In this document: in pieces, positions 24,885 to 37,830 of the stretch
Layout: each line of letters starts with the position of its first letter
Numbering within the stretch: position 1 is the stretch's first letter
Assembly: GCA_035578155.1 (NCBI GenBank)
Contig: JAPWDM010000002.1
Span: 33,693,437 to 33,757,436 of the forward strand
Direction of reading: 5' to 3'
DNA length: 64,000 nt
Source: Brachynemurus nebulosus
Lineage: Eukaryota; Arthropoda; Insecta; Neuroptera; Myrmeleontidae
Notes under the pieces: model-generated
What the model saw: the letters and a program-made list of their open reading frames with translations, nothing else
Databases searched by the model: none
What the model was told of the DNA's origin: nothing
Made by a program: the position numbers and the translations under genes

Positions 24885-25403
24885 TATACATTAATCGAAA
24901 GTACTTTAAAAAGAAAGTGTCGTGACTCATAAAGTTTTTTTTCCTATATCCTATAGTTTTCAAGATAATCAAGAATAATCGAAAGAGGTATATTAAGATA
25001 TAGGCTATCTGCCCCTAATAGAAAGTCCCAATAGTAACTGTAATGTGCTGTAATAGGATATCTTAACACGTAGAATATTAAAGTCCAATGAGCATTATAT
25101 TCTACATGTTAAAAAAGCCTACTACACCACATTTTTTCCTACTACAGAACATTTTTGACAATTTTCTGTTATATTTCCACAACGGTTTTGTTTTGATCTA
25201 GGAAAGTTATACATATGAAGTACCTGCAGTGTCACATAAACGACAATACAGTTACTATTGGGACTTTCTATCAGGGGCAGATAGCCTATATTTTAATATA
25301 CCTCGTTCGATTATTCTGGATTACCTCGAAAACTGTAGGAGGTAGGAAAAACACTTTATGAGACACGACATTTTATTTTTAAAGTGCTTTCGATTGATGT
25401 ATA
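24885..25403. mobile_element. 0.5-kb palindromic element in the right outer arm
   Basis: Arms of about 160 bp (24885-25045 and 25245-25403) pair through 'ataggctatctgcccctaat' / 'atcaggggcagatagcctat' and 'gaaagtcccaatagtaact' / 'agttactattgggactttc'. TATA lies at both edges. The left arm of the large palindrome has nothing equivalent. It is non-coding. Confidence 0.75.
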
Positions 25404-26811
25404 TAATTCCAGGGTCGGACCCACTGGAGAGGCCGTTTAGCAGATTCGAAATGAAACTTTTCTTTTAATCATGTTGTAGCATTTGAATTTTGATGAGACT
25501 TACAATTAGTACAGTAATTAAATGCATTAGGGCAGAGTTACTGAATTTCTTTTGAAGTGGTCGCTCAATTGGAACCCTATAAAAATAACATTGGAACCGA
25601 TATTATCCTTGTTATTATCCTTTATAACGAGAGCTGATACGATAATAAATATATCAATATTCCCGAGAGTGTTTGCCTTCACGTGGATTTGGAATTATTT
25701 TCCTATGTTGAACAGTTACCAAGAAAAAACTTTTTGTAATTTTTTTAGTTATCTCCATAACTACTCAGTTTTGGCCGCCAAAATTGTAGATACCAATTAC
25801 TTATAGACTTACTACACCGTTAATATAGTTATTAAAATAATTTGCTTCCGGGACCGATTCACCTATACATTTTTGTTATTTTTAAATTCGTCCAGTAGCT
25901 ATACTATTAAGGGAGGAGTTCAAATAAAAAAGCAACTTTTTTATTTATGATTATTTTGTTTGTTGACATTTTTTTCAAATTAGGGATGGTTTCAAATAGC
26001 AGATTTTGTTTTTGAAACATTCATTACTCTTCCCTGTGGAGGGAGTGGGCCCTTTTTCACAAGTTTTTAAGCGTTTACAAGGAACGCCATATTTCAAAAA
26101 GTAATGAATATTTTTTAAATATTTTTTCATTATTTTATTCCTAGAGGACCTGTCCATAAAGCTGAGTATGGGTTTCAAGTAATTTTAAAAATTAACTATA
26201 AAATTGTAATCCCAAAGTTCTAAAAATTATAACCCCCATTTTTTTATTAAAAAAAAATGTTTAAAAATAGTTACAATTGCTCAAATGTGAAAAAGCATAC
26301 TCCACTTTATGCACAATATGCTTATGAACAAAATAAAAAAAAATTAAGTCTCTATCTTTTCTAGAACTTGAGATATCATTTTCCTTGTCGAGAAAAACAC
26401 AAGTTTCGGGAAACGGTAAAAAACAAAAATAATAACAAAAGAAGCGGTTTACTCACTCTTGATTAAAACGTCTACAAAGGCATACAAATAAAAGAACATT
26501 ATCTCAGTGCATACTACAACTCATGTACACACCAAAACTAAATATTACTGATCAAATCGCGAGGGGGGGGGGGCGAGCGTTATCTGCAAAGGGGCAGCAA
26601 CTTGGCTGTGCAGCGGCTCACAAATAAATATTTTTCTACTTAAAAAAAATTTTTTTGGCCATGTTTTATATATTACCGTGTTTGTAAGGAACCACAGAAC
26701 GAAATAAAAACAAAAAACGAGATTCGAAAAATATTCGTTTATTAGCCATTTCTGGCGTGAACTCCCCCCTGAAGCTTTCGAGTACCTGAACTGCGTTGAA
26801 GTAAAACACTG

Positions 26812-28600
26812 AGAGCTGGTATAATATGATGTCAATAGTATTTGGTTTGTATGGTAAATATAACACTAAAATAATTTTTCCAGAACGTAAATTTTGTATA
26901 CAAACAAAATGATTTACACAGTGATCAGATTAAATATTATTATTGTTTAATTTTGCACTGATTATGTAAATTATAATTTACGCATGTTTTGATATGATGT
27001 TAAATAATCCGATTAATTAATTATTTATTATTTATGTGCATAATTTTTATTAAATTATATACCTAGTCTGTGTAAATATTAAGTTGAAATTATAATATAC
27101 CTAATTTTATCCACTACAGTAGCCACTATGAAACTGAAATCAAAGTGTTACAACCAATATTACTTTCACCACTCTGGTTTGGTAAACACAATCAAAGGTT
27201 GCATGTAAATACACGCAGAATGTTTTCTTTGTTATTGTCGTAGTACAGGTACGTAGCAGTAAACTAATTACTGGCGTCTACATATTTTTTTATCTCACTA
27301 TGAAACTGTGATTTTAGTCACGTGCTATAACACTTTCATAGTGTCAACTGTACTTGTGACTAACTACATACTATTTACATAATAAATTCTGGAAGGTGAT
27401 ACATAATTTTGAATATTAGCTTCTTTAGCATGGCGTATAGTTTCGAGAAAGACATACTATTTTCTATATGTTATAAAGTCAACACGATGTACAATGAATA
27501 AAAAAAAATTAAATCCTTAAAGATTTATTATTTTTACGTGTAAGAAAAAAATTTAAAGTGTAAAAAAAATTACAAAATATAAATTACAATAATATTTTTT
27601 TTTAAATTATAAAAATTTATTCGGCTTTAGTATAGGCCGTTAAATACACTGCTGGCTCGAACGAGGAGGCTGACAGATGCAATATTTTCAATATTTTTTT
27701 TGCGCGGGTACCAATGATGTTACATTCTGTAGCGAATTTAAGTAAAAAAAAAAACCTAATTTTATTAATTCTTATTTTCTTTCAGTAGTTCCACGTCCTA
27801 CTGAGATCGTGTTTAAAATATGGCAGTTTATTTAACTTAAATTATTTTTCAAATACTGTTCAAAAATTGCTTAATTTTTAATACTAATTGTACGTACAGA
27901 ATAAAAAAAAAAAATTTCGAAAAATTAGATCAGTGTATGTCAAAAATTACTTATTAATTATAAAAAAAAATGTTTTACCAAAAAACTGAAAATTTGCAAA
28001 AAAATTGACTAAAAAATACAAAATATCGATTTTTTTCACTTTTTTAAAGTTTAAAAATTTTTTCTTGTTCACCATCATAAAGTGCATAAAAAAGCCTACA
28101 ATTTAAGAAAAAAAAATAACCTCATATGATAAAATGCACAAAAATCATTGGCCAGTCAATTTTCAAATTTGACGTTAATTTTCGGGGTTTGTGTTAGATA
28201 CTTTGACTTGAAATTTTAACCAGTTATTGTCCGCGTTATAAAGTATCTTTTCTGAAAATTTCATTAAATTTCACTTAAAACATCCGAAGTTAAGACCAAA
28301 AAACCAAAATTTAGCAGTATCTCGTTTTTTTTTTTTAAGGTTATGTGTGCAGATAAAAATTTCATACTCTAACCGGTGGTAGACTATATCATAGTGAATA
28401 GCCTCAATTTTTTTCATTTTTTTTTAGACCTACACATACCAAGATATATTCATCTATATTAAGAAAGTAATACTAAAATGATCGATTTTTCACAAAATGG
28501 CCGATAACTTACGTAGCGGCGGTTGCAAGTGGTAGAAAATGTTCATTTCGTATAGTTTTCGATGTAATTAACATGCTACAAAAAAAATACCCCTGTCGCA
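26812..28600. other. AT-rich tract, no gene seen
   Basis: Long A/T runs and no credible frame. A small inverted pair CACTATGAAAC / CTTTCATAGTG (27125 and 27348) could mark a ~225-bp MITE. Confidence 0.35.
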
Positions 28601-28619
28601 GCATCTGCATAACATAGCG

Positions 28620-30270
<1,651 letters not shown>

Positions 30271-30919
30271 GATTCAAAATATTTTTCCGTACATACATAT
30301 GTACATTGTACATATTTTGTTTTGTTTTATATTTAATAATATTTATATCATAACATAATCTTCAATTTCTTGTTTACTTAAAAATTCAATAAAAAAAAAA
30401 AAAAATTCTTCATTACATTAGCTTAGAAAATCTGTTTAATTTACATTTTTTAACATGGGATAGAACCATGCTAATTATAATGCAATAAATGAGAAACAAA
30501 ACTCTATACATGTATGTGTGTTATATCACATATATGTGAATAGTTTTCACTTGTTCTCACAAAATTCTTTAATAAAAAAGTGAAATATTTTTATAGTTCA
30601 TAAAGAACTGAGATATAAATATAAATTACTTATTAGACTAACAAAGAAAGAATAAAAGTGAAAATTTACATTTTCTCGAAAAATACTTAAAATAGAAAGA
30701 AAATTATAAGAATATTTTCTTCATAATTTTTTTTTCCTTTCCAACGATGTAAAAATCGAACTGCCTTATGATAGGATCGAATGATAAAAAATGGCCAGAA
30801 AACCTACTTCTGGGCATCCGACGTGTCTGGCTAACGAACTTAGCCAAGCCAATTCAGAATCCAGTCCGCACACAAAATTTCATAAGCGTTAGACGTTTCG
30901 TTCGAGAGTTATCGCGCGG

Positions 30920-30971
<52 letters not shown>

Positions 30972-31140
30972 TTTAGTGAATATCATTTTCGTATTCTAGG
31001 GACCTCAAAAAATATTTCTGATATGGTCCCGGGCTTAGGTCGCACCATGACACCTGGCGTAAAAGCTGAATTTCCAGTTTTGGAAATTCGCTAAAATTAA
31101 GGGGGGAAACAGTTCCTTATACTTTGTTTATCCGACTCCA
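30271..31140. other. AT-rich tract with short (TA)n
   Basis: No gene. Near 30880 'aaaatttcataagcgttaga', then 'gttcgagagttatcgcgcgg' leads into (TA)n at 30924-30968, again a repeat tail followed by TA. A 108-codon plus-strand frame crosses the TA tract and is not credible. Confidence 0.4.
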
Positions 31141-31144
31141 TTAA

Positions 31145-31680
31145 GTAGACGAATAGTAATTTTAAAAAAATGAACTTACTTTTATAACAAATGAAATACA
31201 TACATATTAAGTAATTTAAAAATGTTATTAAAGTCACTGTTTATTTATAAATTAGGAATTTTGGATTTTTGTTATTTATAAAATAGAAATTTTGGATTTT
31301 TTTGGAAAGTAAAAATATTTTCAAAAGGGCCCTCCAGTTTACTATTTAAGTTCCTTTTTTAATATTTAAAAGTAAAACACAAAGAGCAATTGGCGGATAA
31401 GCATGGATAGGAATGCCCTCGTATGAATTTTATTGGCTTTTTTCCTGCTAACTGCTATCAGCACAAAATTGAAATTTACTGAGATTCAGCCCTTAAAAAC
31501 TTAAAACCTTTTTTTAAAGCCCCGATCAACCGGACACTCGTCGTCAGTTTTGAAACCACCAAAATAGCAAATCTCTTGTGGACTTTCAATTACATTTCGC
31601 TTGTAGACATTCAATACCGAAGATGAAAGGAATAATTCGACTTCCGTGATGGGGCTCCGCTGCTCACGGCGTTTTAAAAA
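31145..31680 (-). repeat. Solo copy of the core-palindrome arm segment
   Basis: Aligns with 22240-22795 in the same orientation and is diverged by many substitutions. It stops at the same inner border ('gctccgctgctcacggcgtt') that meets the loop in the palindrome. This shows that the border is a genuine element terminus. The 74-codon frame is not kept. Confidence 0.8.
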
Positions 31681-32162
31681 ATGCCGTTATCCCCAGAGGC
31701 GAAAAATCGAACCTAACATCTTCGTTTTTTAATTTTTTGCCCCGCAGCAAACTTTGTAAGGACAGAAACAAATAATACATAATCAGAGGGTGCTAGGTCC
31801 GGGAAGTATATTGAATGCAGCAGAATTTCTGAGCCTAGTTCTGTGAGTTTCTGACAAGTTTTCAAAGCAGTATGTGGCTTGGCACTATCAGGAAGCAGTA
31901 TGATGTCTTTTCTGTTTCCTTTCTTGTTTTATTCTAAAAAGAGACCAAATTTTTACGGTAGACTTAATATTTATATAACGATATTAAAAAGGAGTGCGTA
32001 AATGTAAAACTCTCAATACAATCCGGAAAACTAAAAATTGAGTCCAGGCATAAATATATTAAGAAATTTGTATCAAGGATTATAATTTGATACATTTATG
32101 AATTTTTTTTAAAAAGGTATCCAATTGCTATGATTGCTTTTAATAGTCGTTCGACATAGATG

Positions 32163-32409
32163 CAGAGATGTATCTACAATGGAGCAGGTGGAGCAGCCGC
32201 TCCAGGGCGGATGACAAAAAAGGACGCATTAAGGAAGTGTGTATTACTAATGTACGTAAATATTTGTTTGGTAGTTTTTAGTGCACAGGAGGTATTATTT
32301 TATCTTAGAATGAAGATAAGTGAGAAATGGTTTTTATTTTGCTCGTCAGTTACATTTTTGGGGCGCTTGACTAAAAATATAGGGCCCAAAATTTATAGTT
32401 TCACCTCTG
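32163..32409. mobile_element. hAT-like MITE (CAGAGATGTA end)
   Basis: Starts CAGAGATGTATCTACAATGG and ends AGTTTCACCTCTG, a CAGAG-type pair as in many hAT MITEs. No clear 8-bp duplication remains. The overlapping 91-codon frame is not credible. Confidence 0.5.
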
Positions 32410-32546
32410 CTAAGACGTACTTTACAAGAATTTAACAGAAAATTCAGTCTTTTAGTACAAATTTTTCGATAATGTCCAATTCATATCTTGAGAAGAAGTG
32501 TGTTATGTTCATTAGTTTAACTTCATTGTAGGTATACATATACAAG

Positions 32547-32660
32547 GTGTGATAAAAAAATACGGTGAATAGTTTTTTATAGCAGCAATTACTGATATTA
32601 TATGTGTGATAAAAAAATACGGTGAATAGTTTTTTATAGCAGCAATTACTGATGTTATAT
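32547..32660 (+). repeat. 57-bp tandem duplication
   Basis: Two near-identical units beginning 'gtgtgataaaaaaatacggt' at 32547 and 32604. They lie upstream of the mariner fragment and are probably its duplicated terminus. Confidence 0.85.
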
Positions 32661-32792
32661 AAATTTGAAGTAATAAATCCAGTAACTTAACTCGTTGAGA
32701 CAGTCGGTGCCACATTAGAACAAGTTATTACTTGTAAGCCGATTTTCAGAGCGGGAAGAGTGAGGTCGTGTTTACCGTGGCTGCCGCAAATC

Positions 32793-32904
32793 ATGGATAT
32801 CGAACAACGTATTAACATTAAATTTTGTTTTTAAGTTGCAAAGAAATGCCAAAGAAGGCCATGAAATGTTAACATCACTGTATGATGATAATGTGATGAC
32901 GTAA
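32793..32904 (+). pseudogene. mariner transposase N-terminus, truncated
   Basis: Starts at ATG 32793 and reads MDIEQRINIKFCF before a stop. A shifted frame then gives HEMLTSLYDDNVMT before another stop. This matches the start of the N-terminal helix-turn-helix domain of mariner-family transposases (EQRINIKFC..., EML...YGDN). The rest of the enzyme, including the DD34D core, is missing. About 250 bp upstream, the repeated 'gtgtgataaaaaaatacg' motif may be the element's 5' terminus. Confidence 0.65.
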
Positions 32905-33392
32905 TGATAAGTATACGTAGTGTCAATATTTTTCCCAGTTTTAATACCATGGTTAACATTTGCATAATCACGTAAGAGAACTGTTGTTTATCTAGGATCT
33001 AAAAATATGTGAGCTTGGCTATATAATTATACTAAACTACATTAACAAAAAGGAAAAATCGTAATAGTTTACCTCAATTTATTGTTTACAAATATGTATA
33101 TTATGCACTTATGGTTATCAAAATTTAGTATTGATAACGAAAAGTACTTAGCATGTGTAATATATTTGAAAGAGTACTTACTTTCCTCATATCAATCATT
33201 TTAAAAAAGTTGTTATTTTAAATGTTGGTAATTTTTGATAACGAAAACTACATTTCAACAGTCTCAATGCGTTTGGAACATCAATAATTTGAATGAGAGA
33301 ATGAATGCTGTAAGTGGATCGGGACTCACAGTTCCCGTTGCATGTAGGCCACCAATTGCCGGCCCATTGTATCCCACGACATCCAAGAGCGA

Positions 33393-33434
33393 CTAGCTAA
33401 CGCTAATGTCTCCAATCCTGATATCCTCGGAACT
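33393..33434 (-). pseudogene. Last codons of the LINE ORF2, beyond the palindrome
   Basis: On the minus strand this reads PEDIRIGDISVS then stop (33395-33393). It fits the C-terminus of I/LOA-type ORF2, where a PEDI motif follows the 'LGS' segment seen at 35095-35130. The two pieces belong together and are separated by the inserted palindrome. Confidence 0.55.
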
Positions 33435-35090
33435 CACAAGTAAAGGTCCCGAGGCCGGACCTATCGATTTTGATGAAACTTAAATATGTTGTAGAACACT
33501 AAAAACTAAGGGACACGTATTTTTTTTTATCTGCGGAAAAACGGTTTGAAGGGGTGAAATCGCCCTCCAAAAATTGGGGTAAAAATTTAATTTTTCAAAT
33601 ATCTCGAAAACAGTAAGAGATAGAGCAAAAGTTTAAATTGGCGATATTACTCTTTTTTAAAGAGCTATCTATTGATATGCAATTTGTTCAAATTACATCA
33701 ACAGGGGTGGTTGGGGGTTAAAATTTGGGGGTTAATTTTACAAAAAGGGGGTGAAAAATAAACAATATAAAAATTTTGTTTACAGATTTGAAATCTACAT
33801 CAAAAAATCTAATTGACCTGTTTTTGCTCAATATCCTAATATTAAGTCTAGGGGTAGTTAACTAGAGGGTGACTATGTCGAATAATCGTACTATTTGGGT
33901 ATTTCAAGAAGTTCTTCTTCATGGAAAATAGCTTAGGACAATTAAAATAACGTAGAAATGAAATTCTCGAATTCAAAATTGAGTTTGAGTAACATTGGAG
34001 AGGGGGTGAGTCACCCTCTTAAATTACATACTAGTTTATATACACTAATTTTTTTAATTTAACACACTGATAGTGGGTAAAATAATGTCACAATAAGTGG
34101 TTCTGAAGTTGGACTATCATATGTAAGGTCTTTATTAGGTTTGTTTTTTAATGGATATTATAGTTTTCCTTATCGAAAATTATCGATACCGAAAATTACA
34201 TAACCTAACCTAAAATAACGAAACCTAACAAAAACCTTACATACGATAGTCTAACTTCAGAACCATCTATTATGACATTATTTCCCCCTGTCAGTGTGTT
34301 AATTGCAAAAATTAGTGTATGTAAACTAGTATGTAATTCAAGAGGGTGACTCTCCCCCTCGTCAATGTTGCTTAAAATCAATTTTGAATTCGAGAATTTC
34401 ATTTTAGTCCAACATCAGAACCACTTATTGTGACATTATTTTACCCACTATCAGTGTGTTAATAGCAAAAATTAGTTTATATAAACTAGTATGTAATTTA
34501 AGAGGGTGACTCACCCCCTCTCCAATGTTGCTCAAACTCAATTTTGAATTCCAGAATTTCATTTCTACGTTATTCTAATTGTCTTAAGCTATTTTCCACG
34601 AAGAAGAACTTCTTGAAATACTCAAATTGTACGACTATTCGACATAGTCACCCTCTAGTTAACTACCCCTAGACTTAATATTAGGACATTGAGCAAAAAT
34701 AGGTCAATTAGATTTTTTGACGTAGATTTCAAATCTGTAAACAAAATTTTTATATTGTTTATTTTTCACCCCCTTTTTGCAAAATTAACCCCCAAATTTT
34801 AACCCCCAACCACCCCTGTTGATGTAATATGAACAAATTCCATATCAATAGATAGCTCTTTAAAAAAGAGCAATATCGCCAATTTAAACTTTTGCTCTAT
34901 CTCTTACTGTTTTCGAGATATTTGAAAAATTAAATTTTTACCCCAATTTTTGAAGGGCGATTTCACCCCTTCAAATCGTTTTTCCGCAGATAAAAAAAAA
35001 TACGTGTCCCTTAGTTTTTAGTGTTCTACAATATATTTAAGTTTCATCGAAATCGATAGGTCCGGCCTCGGGACCTTTACTTGTCAGTAT
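33435..35090. mobile_element. 1.65-kb palindromic element inserted in the LINE
   Basis: Arms of about 750-890 bp (33440-34190 and 34205-35086) begin ACAAGTAAAGGTCCCGAGGC and end with its complement. The right arm includes an extra ~200-bp internal duplication (34205-34410 against 34410-34590). The loop is only tens of bases and contains 'taacctaacctaa'. A diverged single arm is at 36690-37190 and a fragment is at about 53700-53860. No coding potential and no clear TSD. Confidence 0.85.
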
Positions 35091-35094
35091 TGGA

Positions 35095-36213
35095 GATCCC
35101 AGATTCTTACATCTCAAGGATGGCAATGCTTCACAAGAGCATAACCATGGGATGAAAATTCTTTTGTGAAATTCGACAGAAGCGACATATTCGACAGAGA
35201 CGACTTTCCACTAACCCCATGATGTGCAGGTGCTTCTTCAGGACGTTATGCACCGTGAGTATACCGGTTATCCGGCTCATCTGTACCTACTTAAAGATAG
35301 AAATTCTTTTCTGTCTGACCGTTGTACACGCTTTCCAGAGGTAGACAGGTTGTCGTTTAGCTCAGTCATCTATAGCACACCTCACTCTCTGGAATAACAT
35401 TCCCCGGGCCGGCTCTGGATCTATTAAAGGTGGAGTTGAGCCCCGTTTAGCTAAATCATCTGCTCCCTCATTTCCATCTACTTCCGTATGGCCTGGTACC
35501 CACACTAAGGTAACTGGATAATGGACCGAGAATTCATCCAACGTTTCTTGGCGCTCGTGTACCAATCTTGACGTTGTCCTAACTCCATTAAGGGCATTGA
35601 CAGCAGCCTGGCTGTCCAAGCAAATGCTTACGCGATGTCCCTTCCAGACGGGCCTACTTAGTATCCATTTCGCACAGACTGAAATGGCAAACGCTTCAAC
35701 CTAGAAAACCGTTGATTCCTTCCCAAGGGGTAGGTTAATTGTGTTTGGGGTCCGAAAACACCCGCCCACGTACCGTTCGCCATCTTGAGCCCGTCGGTAT
35801 GCCAGAGCAGTCCTTTGGTAACTGTTGGGAGAGCATTGCTTTCCCACTCCATGGAATGATTACATGATATTTGCGATCCAAATTATATTCGGGCTTCGTG
35901 ATGACAAGCGACTCCTTAAGGCCAGATAAAGCGGTCGATTGCTCTTGCCCGGGATGTTTGAACGACCAACACTCGTTACTACAAAGTCTGTAAGCGCACA
36001 GCCTGGCCTGCTTCCGCACCTGTAAATGAAGCGGATATAGTCCCATCAGCGCCTCTAGAGCAACCATCGGCGTTGTACGCATCGCTTCCGTGATGACCAA
36101 GCACGCTAGTCTTTGGATTTTATTCAGCTTTGACCTAGTACTGGCTGTTTTAGTACCAGGCGACCAGATCAAGGAAGCAAAGGTAAGCGACGACCTAACA
36201 ATTGCTGTGTAGT
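35095..36213 (-). pseudogene. LINE ORF2 C-terminal half with RNase H, frameshifted
   Basis: From the right end, the minus strand reads the post-RT linker (SKLNKIQRLACLVITEAM, TTPMVALEALMGLYPLHLQV; about 36120-35990), a conserved stretch of RNase-H-bearing LINEs. Next comes RNase H: WHTDGLKMANG with the first Asp near 35790, DSQAAVNAL near 35610, and VWVPGHTEVDGNEGADDLAK near 35490. Three of the four usual carboxylates are visible. Finally LTVHNVLKKHLHIMG and a Cys-rich end (about 35260-35180). At least three frame changes and stops break it. RNase H plus this linker points to the I superfamily (I/LOA-like). Confidence 0.85.
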
Positions 36214-36329
36214 CATCAATAATTTACTTTGCTTAAGTCTTCAAAAATTTCGTTATTTTTGCTATGACACGATATTTACAATCAAAAGCTTACAATAATG
36301 AAATGTATCATTTAAATAAATACAAACAT

Positions 36330-36690
36330 GATAAGAACCCTATACGCACAACAATCCAATTTCAGAAGCATATATTATTGTACCTTTTTTCAAATACAAT
36401 TAATCATGAGACATCGTTAAAAAATTAAATAATTCTTATATTCGAAACAAATCAATCTTCTGTTCTTTTCTAAAAACTGTTTTATAAAACATTATTGTAT
36501 TTACGTAAATTTAAAATTTACGTAAATACAATAATGAAAAAGGTAAAGCCAAGAAAACGGAAATTATTTCAATTCATAAGTGATGAAGCATGGTTAAATT
36601 TAAGTGAAATGGACCATACATTATTGAAAGTGAGGTCAATAGTAACAATAAGTATACGTATTGTTACGCCAATAGTAACAATAAGTATAT
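36330..36690 (+). repeat. Dispersed repeat with 45-bp hairpin and short frame
   Basis: Aligns with 50265-50480. A perfect 45-bp palindrome lies at 36491-36535 ('attattgtatttacgtaaat' and its complement). It is followed directly by an ATG (36534) opening a short frame MKKVKPRKRKLFQF. The other copy keeps only the right half of the palindrome and starts MKETKRRKRELFKF at 50388. Function unknown. Confidence 0.6.
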
Positions 36691-37190
36691 GAAATGTAAT
36701 TTAAGAGGGTGACTCATTCCCCTCCCCAATGTTGCTCAAACTGAATTTTGAATGGAATTCGAAAATTCCTTTCCTACGTTATTCTCATTATCTTAAATTA
36801 TTTCATATGAAGAACTTTTTAAATTACTCAAATAATACGATTATTTCGACACGGTCATTCCTAGTTAACTACCCCTAGACATAATAAGTATCAGAAAATT
36901 GAACAAAAATAGGTCAGTTAGATTCTTTTGCAGATGCAAATCTGAATTTTTATATTTGTCTTATTTTTCTTCCTCCTTCTGCGAAATTAACCCTTAAATT
37001 TTAACCCTTAACCACCCCTGTTGATGTAATTTCAAGAAATTACATATCAATAGTTAGTTCTTTAAAAAAGAGCTTTAACACTAATTTACATATACCTATC
37101 TCTTCTGTTTTCAAAATATTAAAAATTAATTTTTATCACAACTTTTGAAGAGAATTTTTACCACTTTGAAACCATTTTTGCACCGATCGC
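36690..37190. repeat. Diverged single arm of the 33.4-35.1 kb palindrome
   Basis: Matches the right arm in order: 'taatttaagagggtgactca', 'tagttaactacccctagac', 'accacccctgttgatgtaat'. It is clearly older, with many indels. Confidence 0.8.
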
Positions 37191-37296
37191 CTCGTCAATA
37201 AAGCGCCCAAGAGCTGTGAAAAAATTTTTTTTCTAAAATCTTAATGGAAGGTAGGCTTTTGCGCTCTGTGAAGAGAGAGTAAAATGTCTAGTTGCC

Positions 37297-37830
37297 GAGC
37301 GACAAAGTACTACTTTTCGCTTTAAAGCCGAAAAGTCATAGTTTGTCGCTCGCTCAACGTATATTTAATTATAAATCAGGTAGGTGTTGTTTATATTTTC
37401 TATGGCAACAAATAAGCAGATTCTAAATTTATTATTATTTTTATTGTAATCAAGTGAAATATTAATTTTTATAATTTCAAAATAATTACAAAATATTAAT
37501 TAAAAATAATAAGTAACTATAATTAATAAATATTAAGAGTAAAAAATTTAAACAAATTTATACATATATGATGGATATATGCAATAGTGACAGTGATTTA
37601 AAATTATAACATTAAAGTAAATATAACGTCCATTATTATTTTTTCAAGTATCTTTTAAATAAAAAATACATTTTATAAGATTGTAGAAAAAATTTTGTCT
37701 GTAATTCGATCACAAAATGACACTGCCGCTGTCGACAGAATAATGCTTTCCGCCTGGGGGCGTCGCGCGTCAACATTCTTAATTGAGCGGCAATGTACCA
37801 CTTTGCGCTTTTAATAGATACACAAATAAC
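37297..37830. mobile_element. Non-autonomous TIR element, copy B
   Basis: The longer copy of the element at 16335-16690, in the opposite orientation. Its left end is a 55-bp near-palindrome (37297-37351; 'gagcgacaaagtac' against 'gtttgtcgctc'). Its right end reads 'gagcggcaatgtaccacttt' then 'gcgcttttaat'. Non-coding. Confidence 0.65.

Larger units (their letters stand above)
33291..36213 (-). mobile_element. 5'-truncated LINE (I/LOA-like), interrupted by a palindrome
   Basis: CATCAATAATTT occurs immediately left (33279-33290) and right (36214-36225), a 12-bp TSD that fixes both ends. Between them the minus strand carries the last part of a LINE ORF2: the region after the RT, RNase H and a C-terminal Cys-rich segment. 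The 3' end has a short 'cattcattctctcattc' tail. Truncation at the 5' end is typical of target-primed reverse transcription. The body is split by a palindrome at about 33435-35090. The target is the 'cgttatcgaaa' repeat also seen at 20300-20780. Confidence 0.85.

Noticed and set aside
34199..34212. Telomere-like CCTAACCTAA at the palindrome centre
   Set aside because: Only about two units; too short to call interstitial telomeric sequence.
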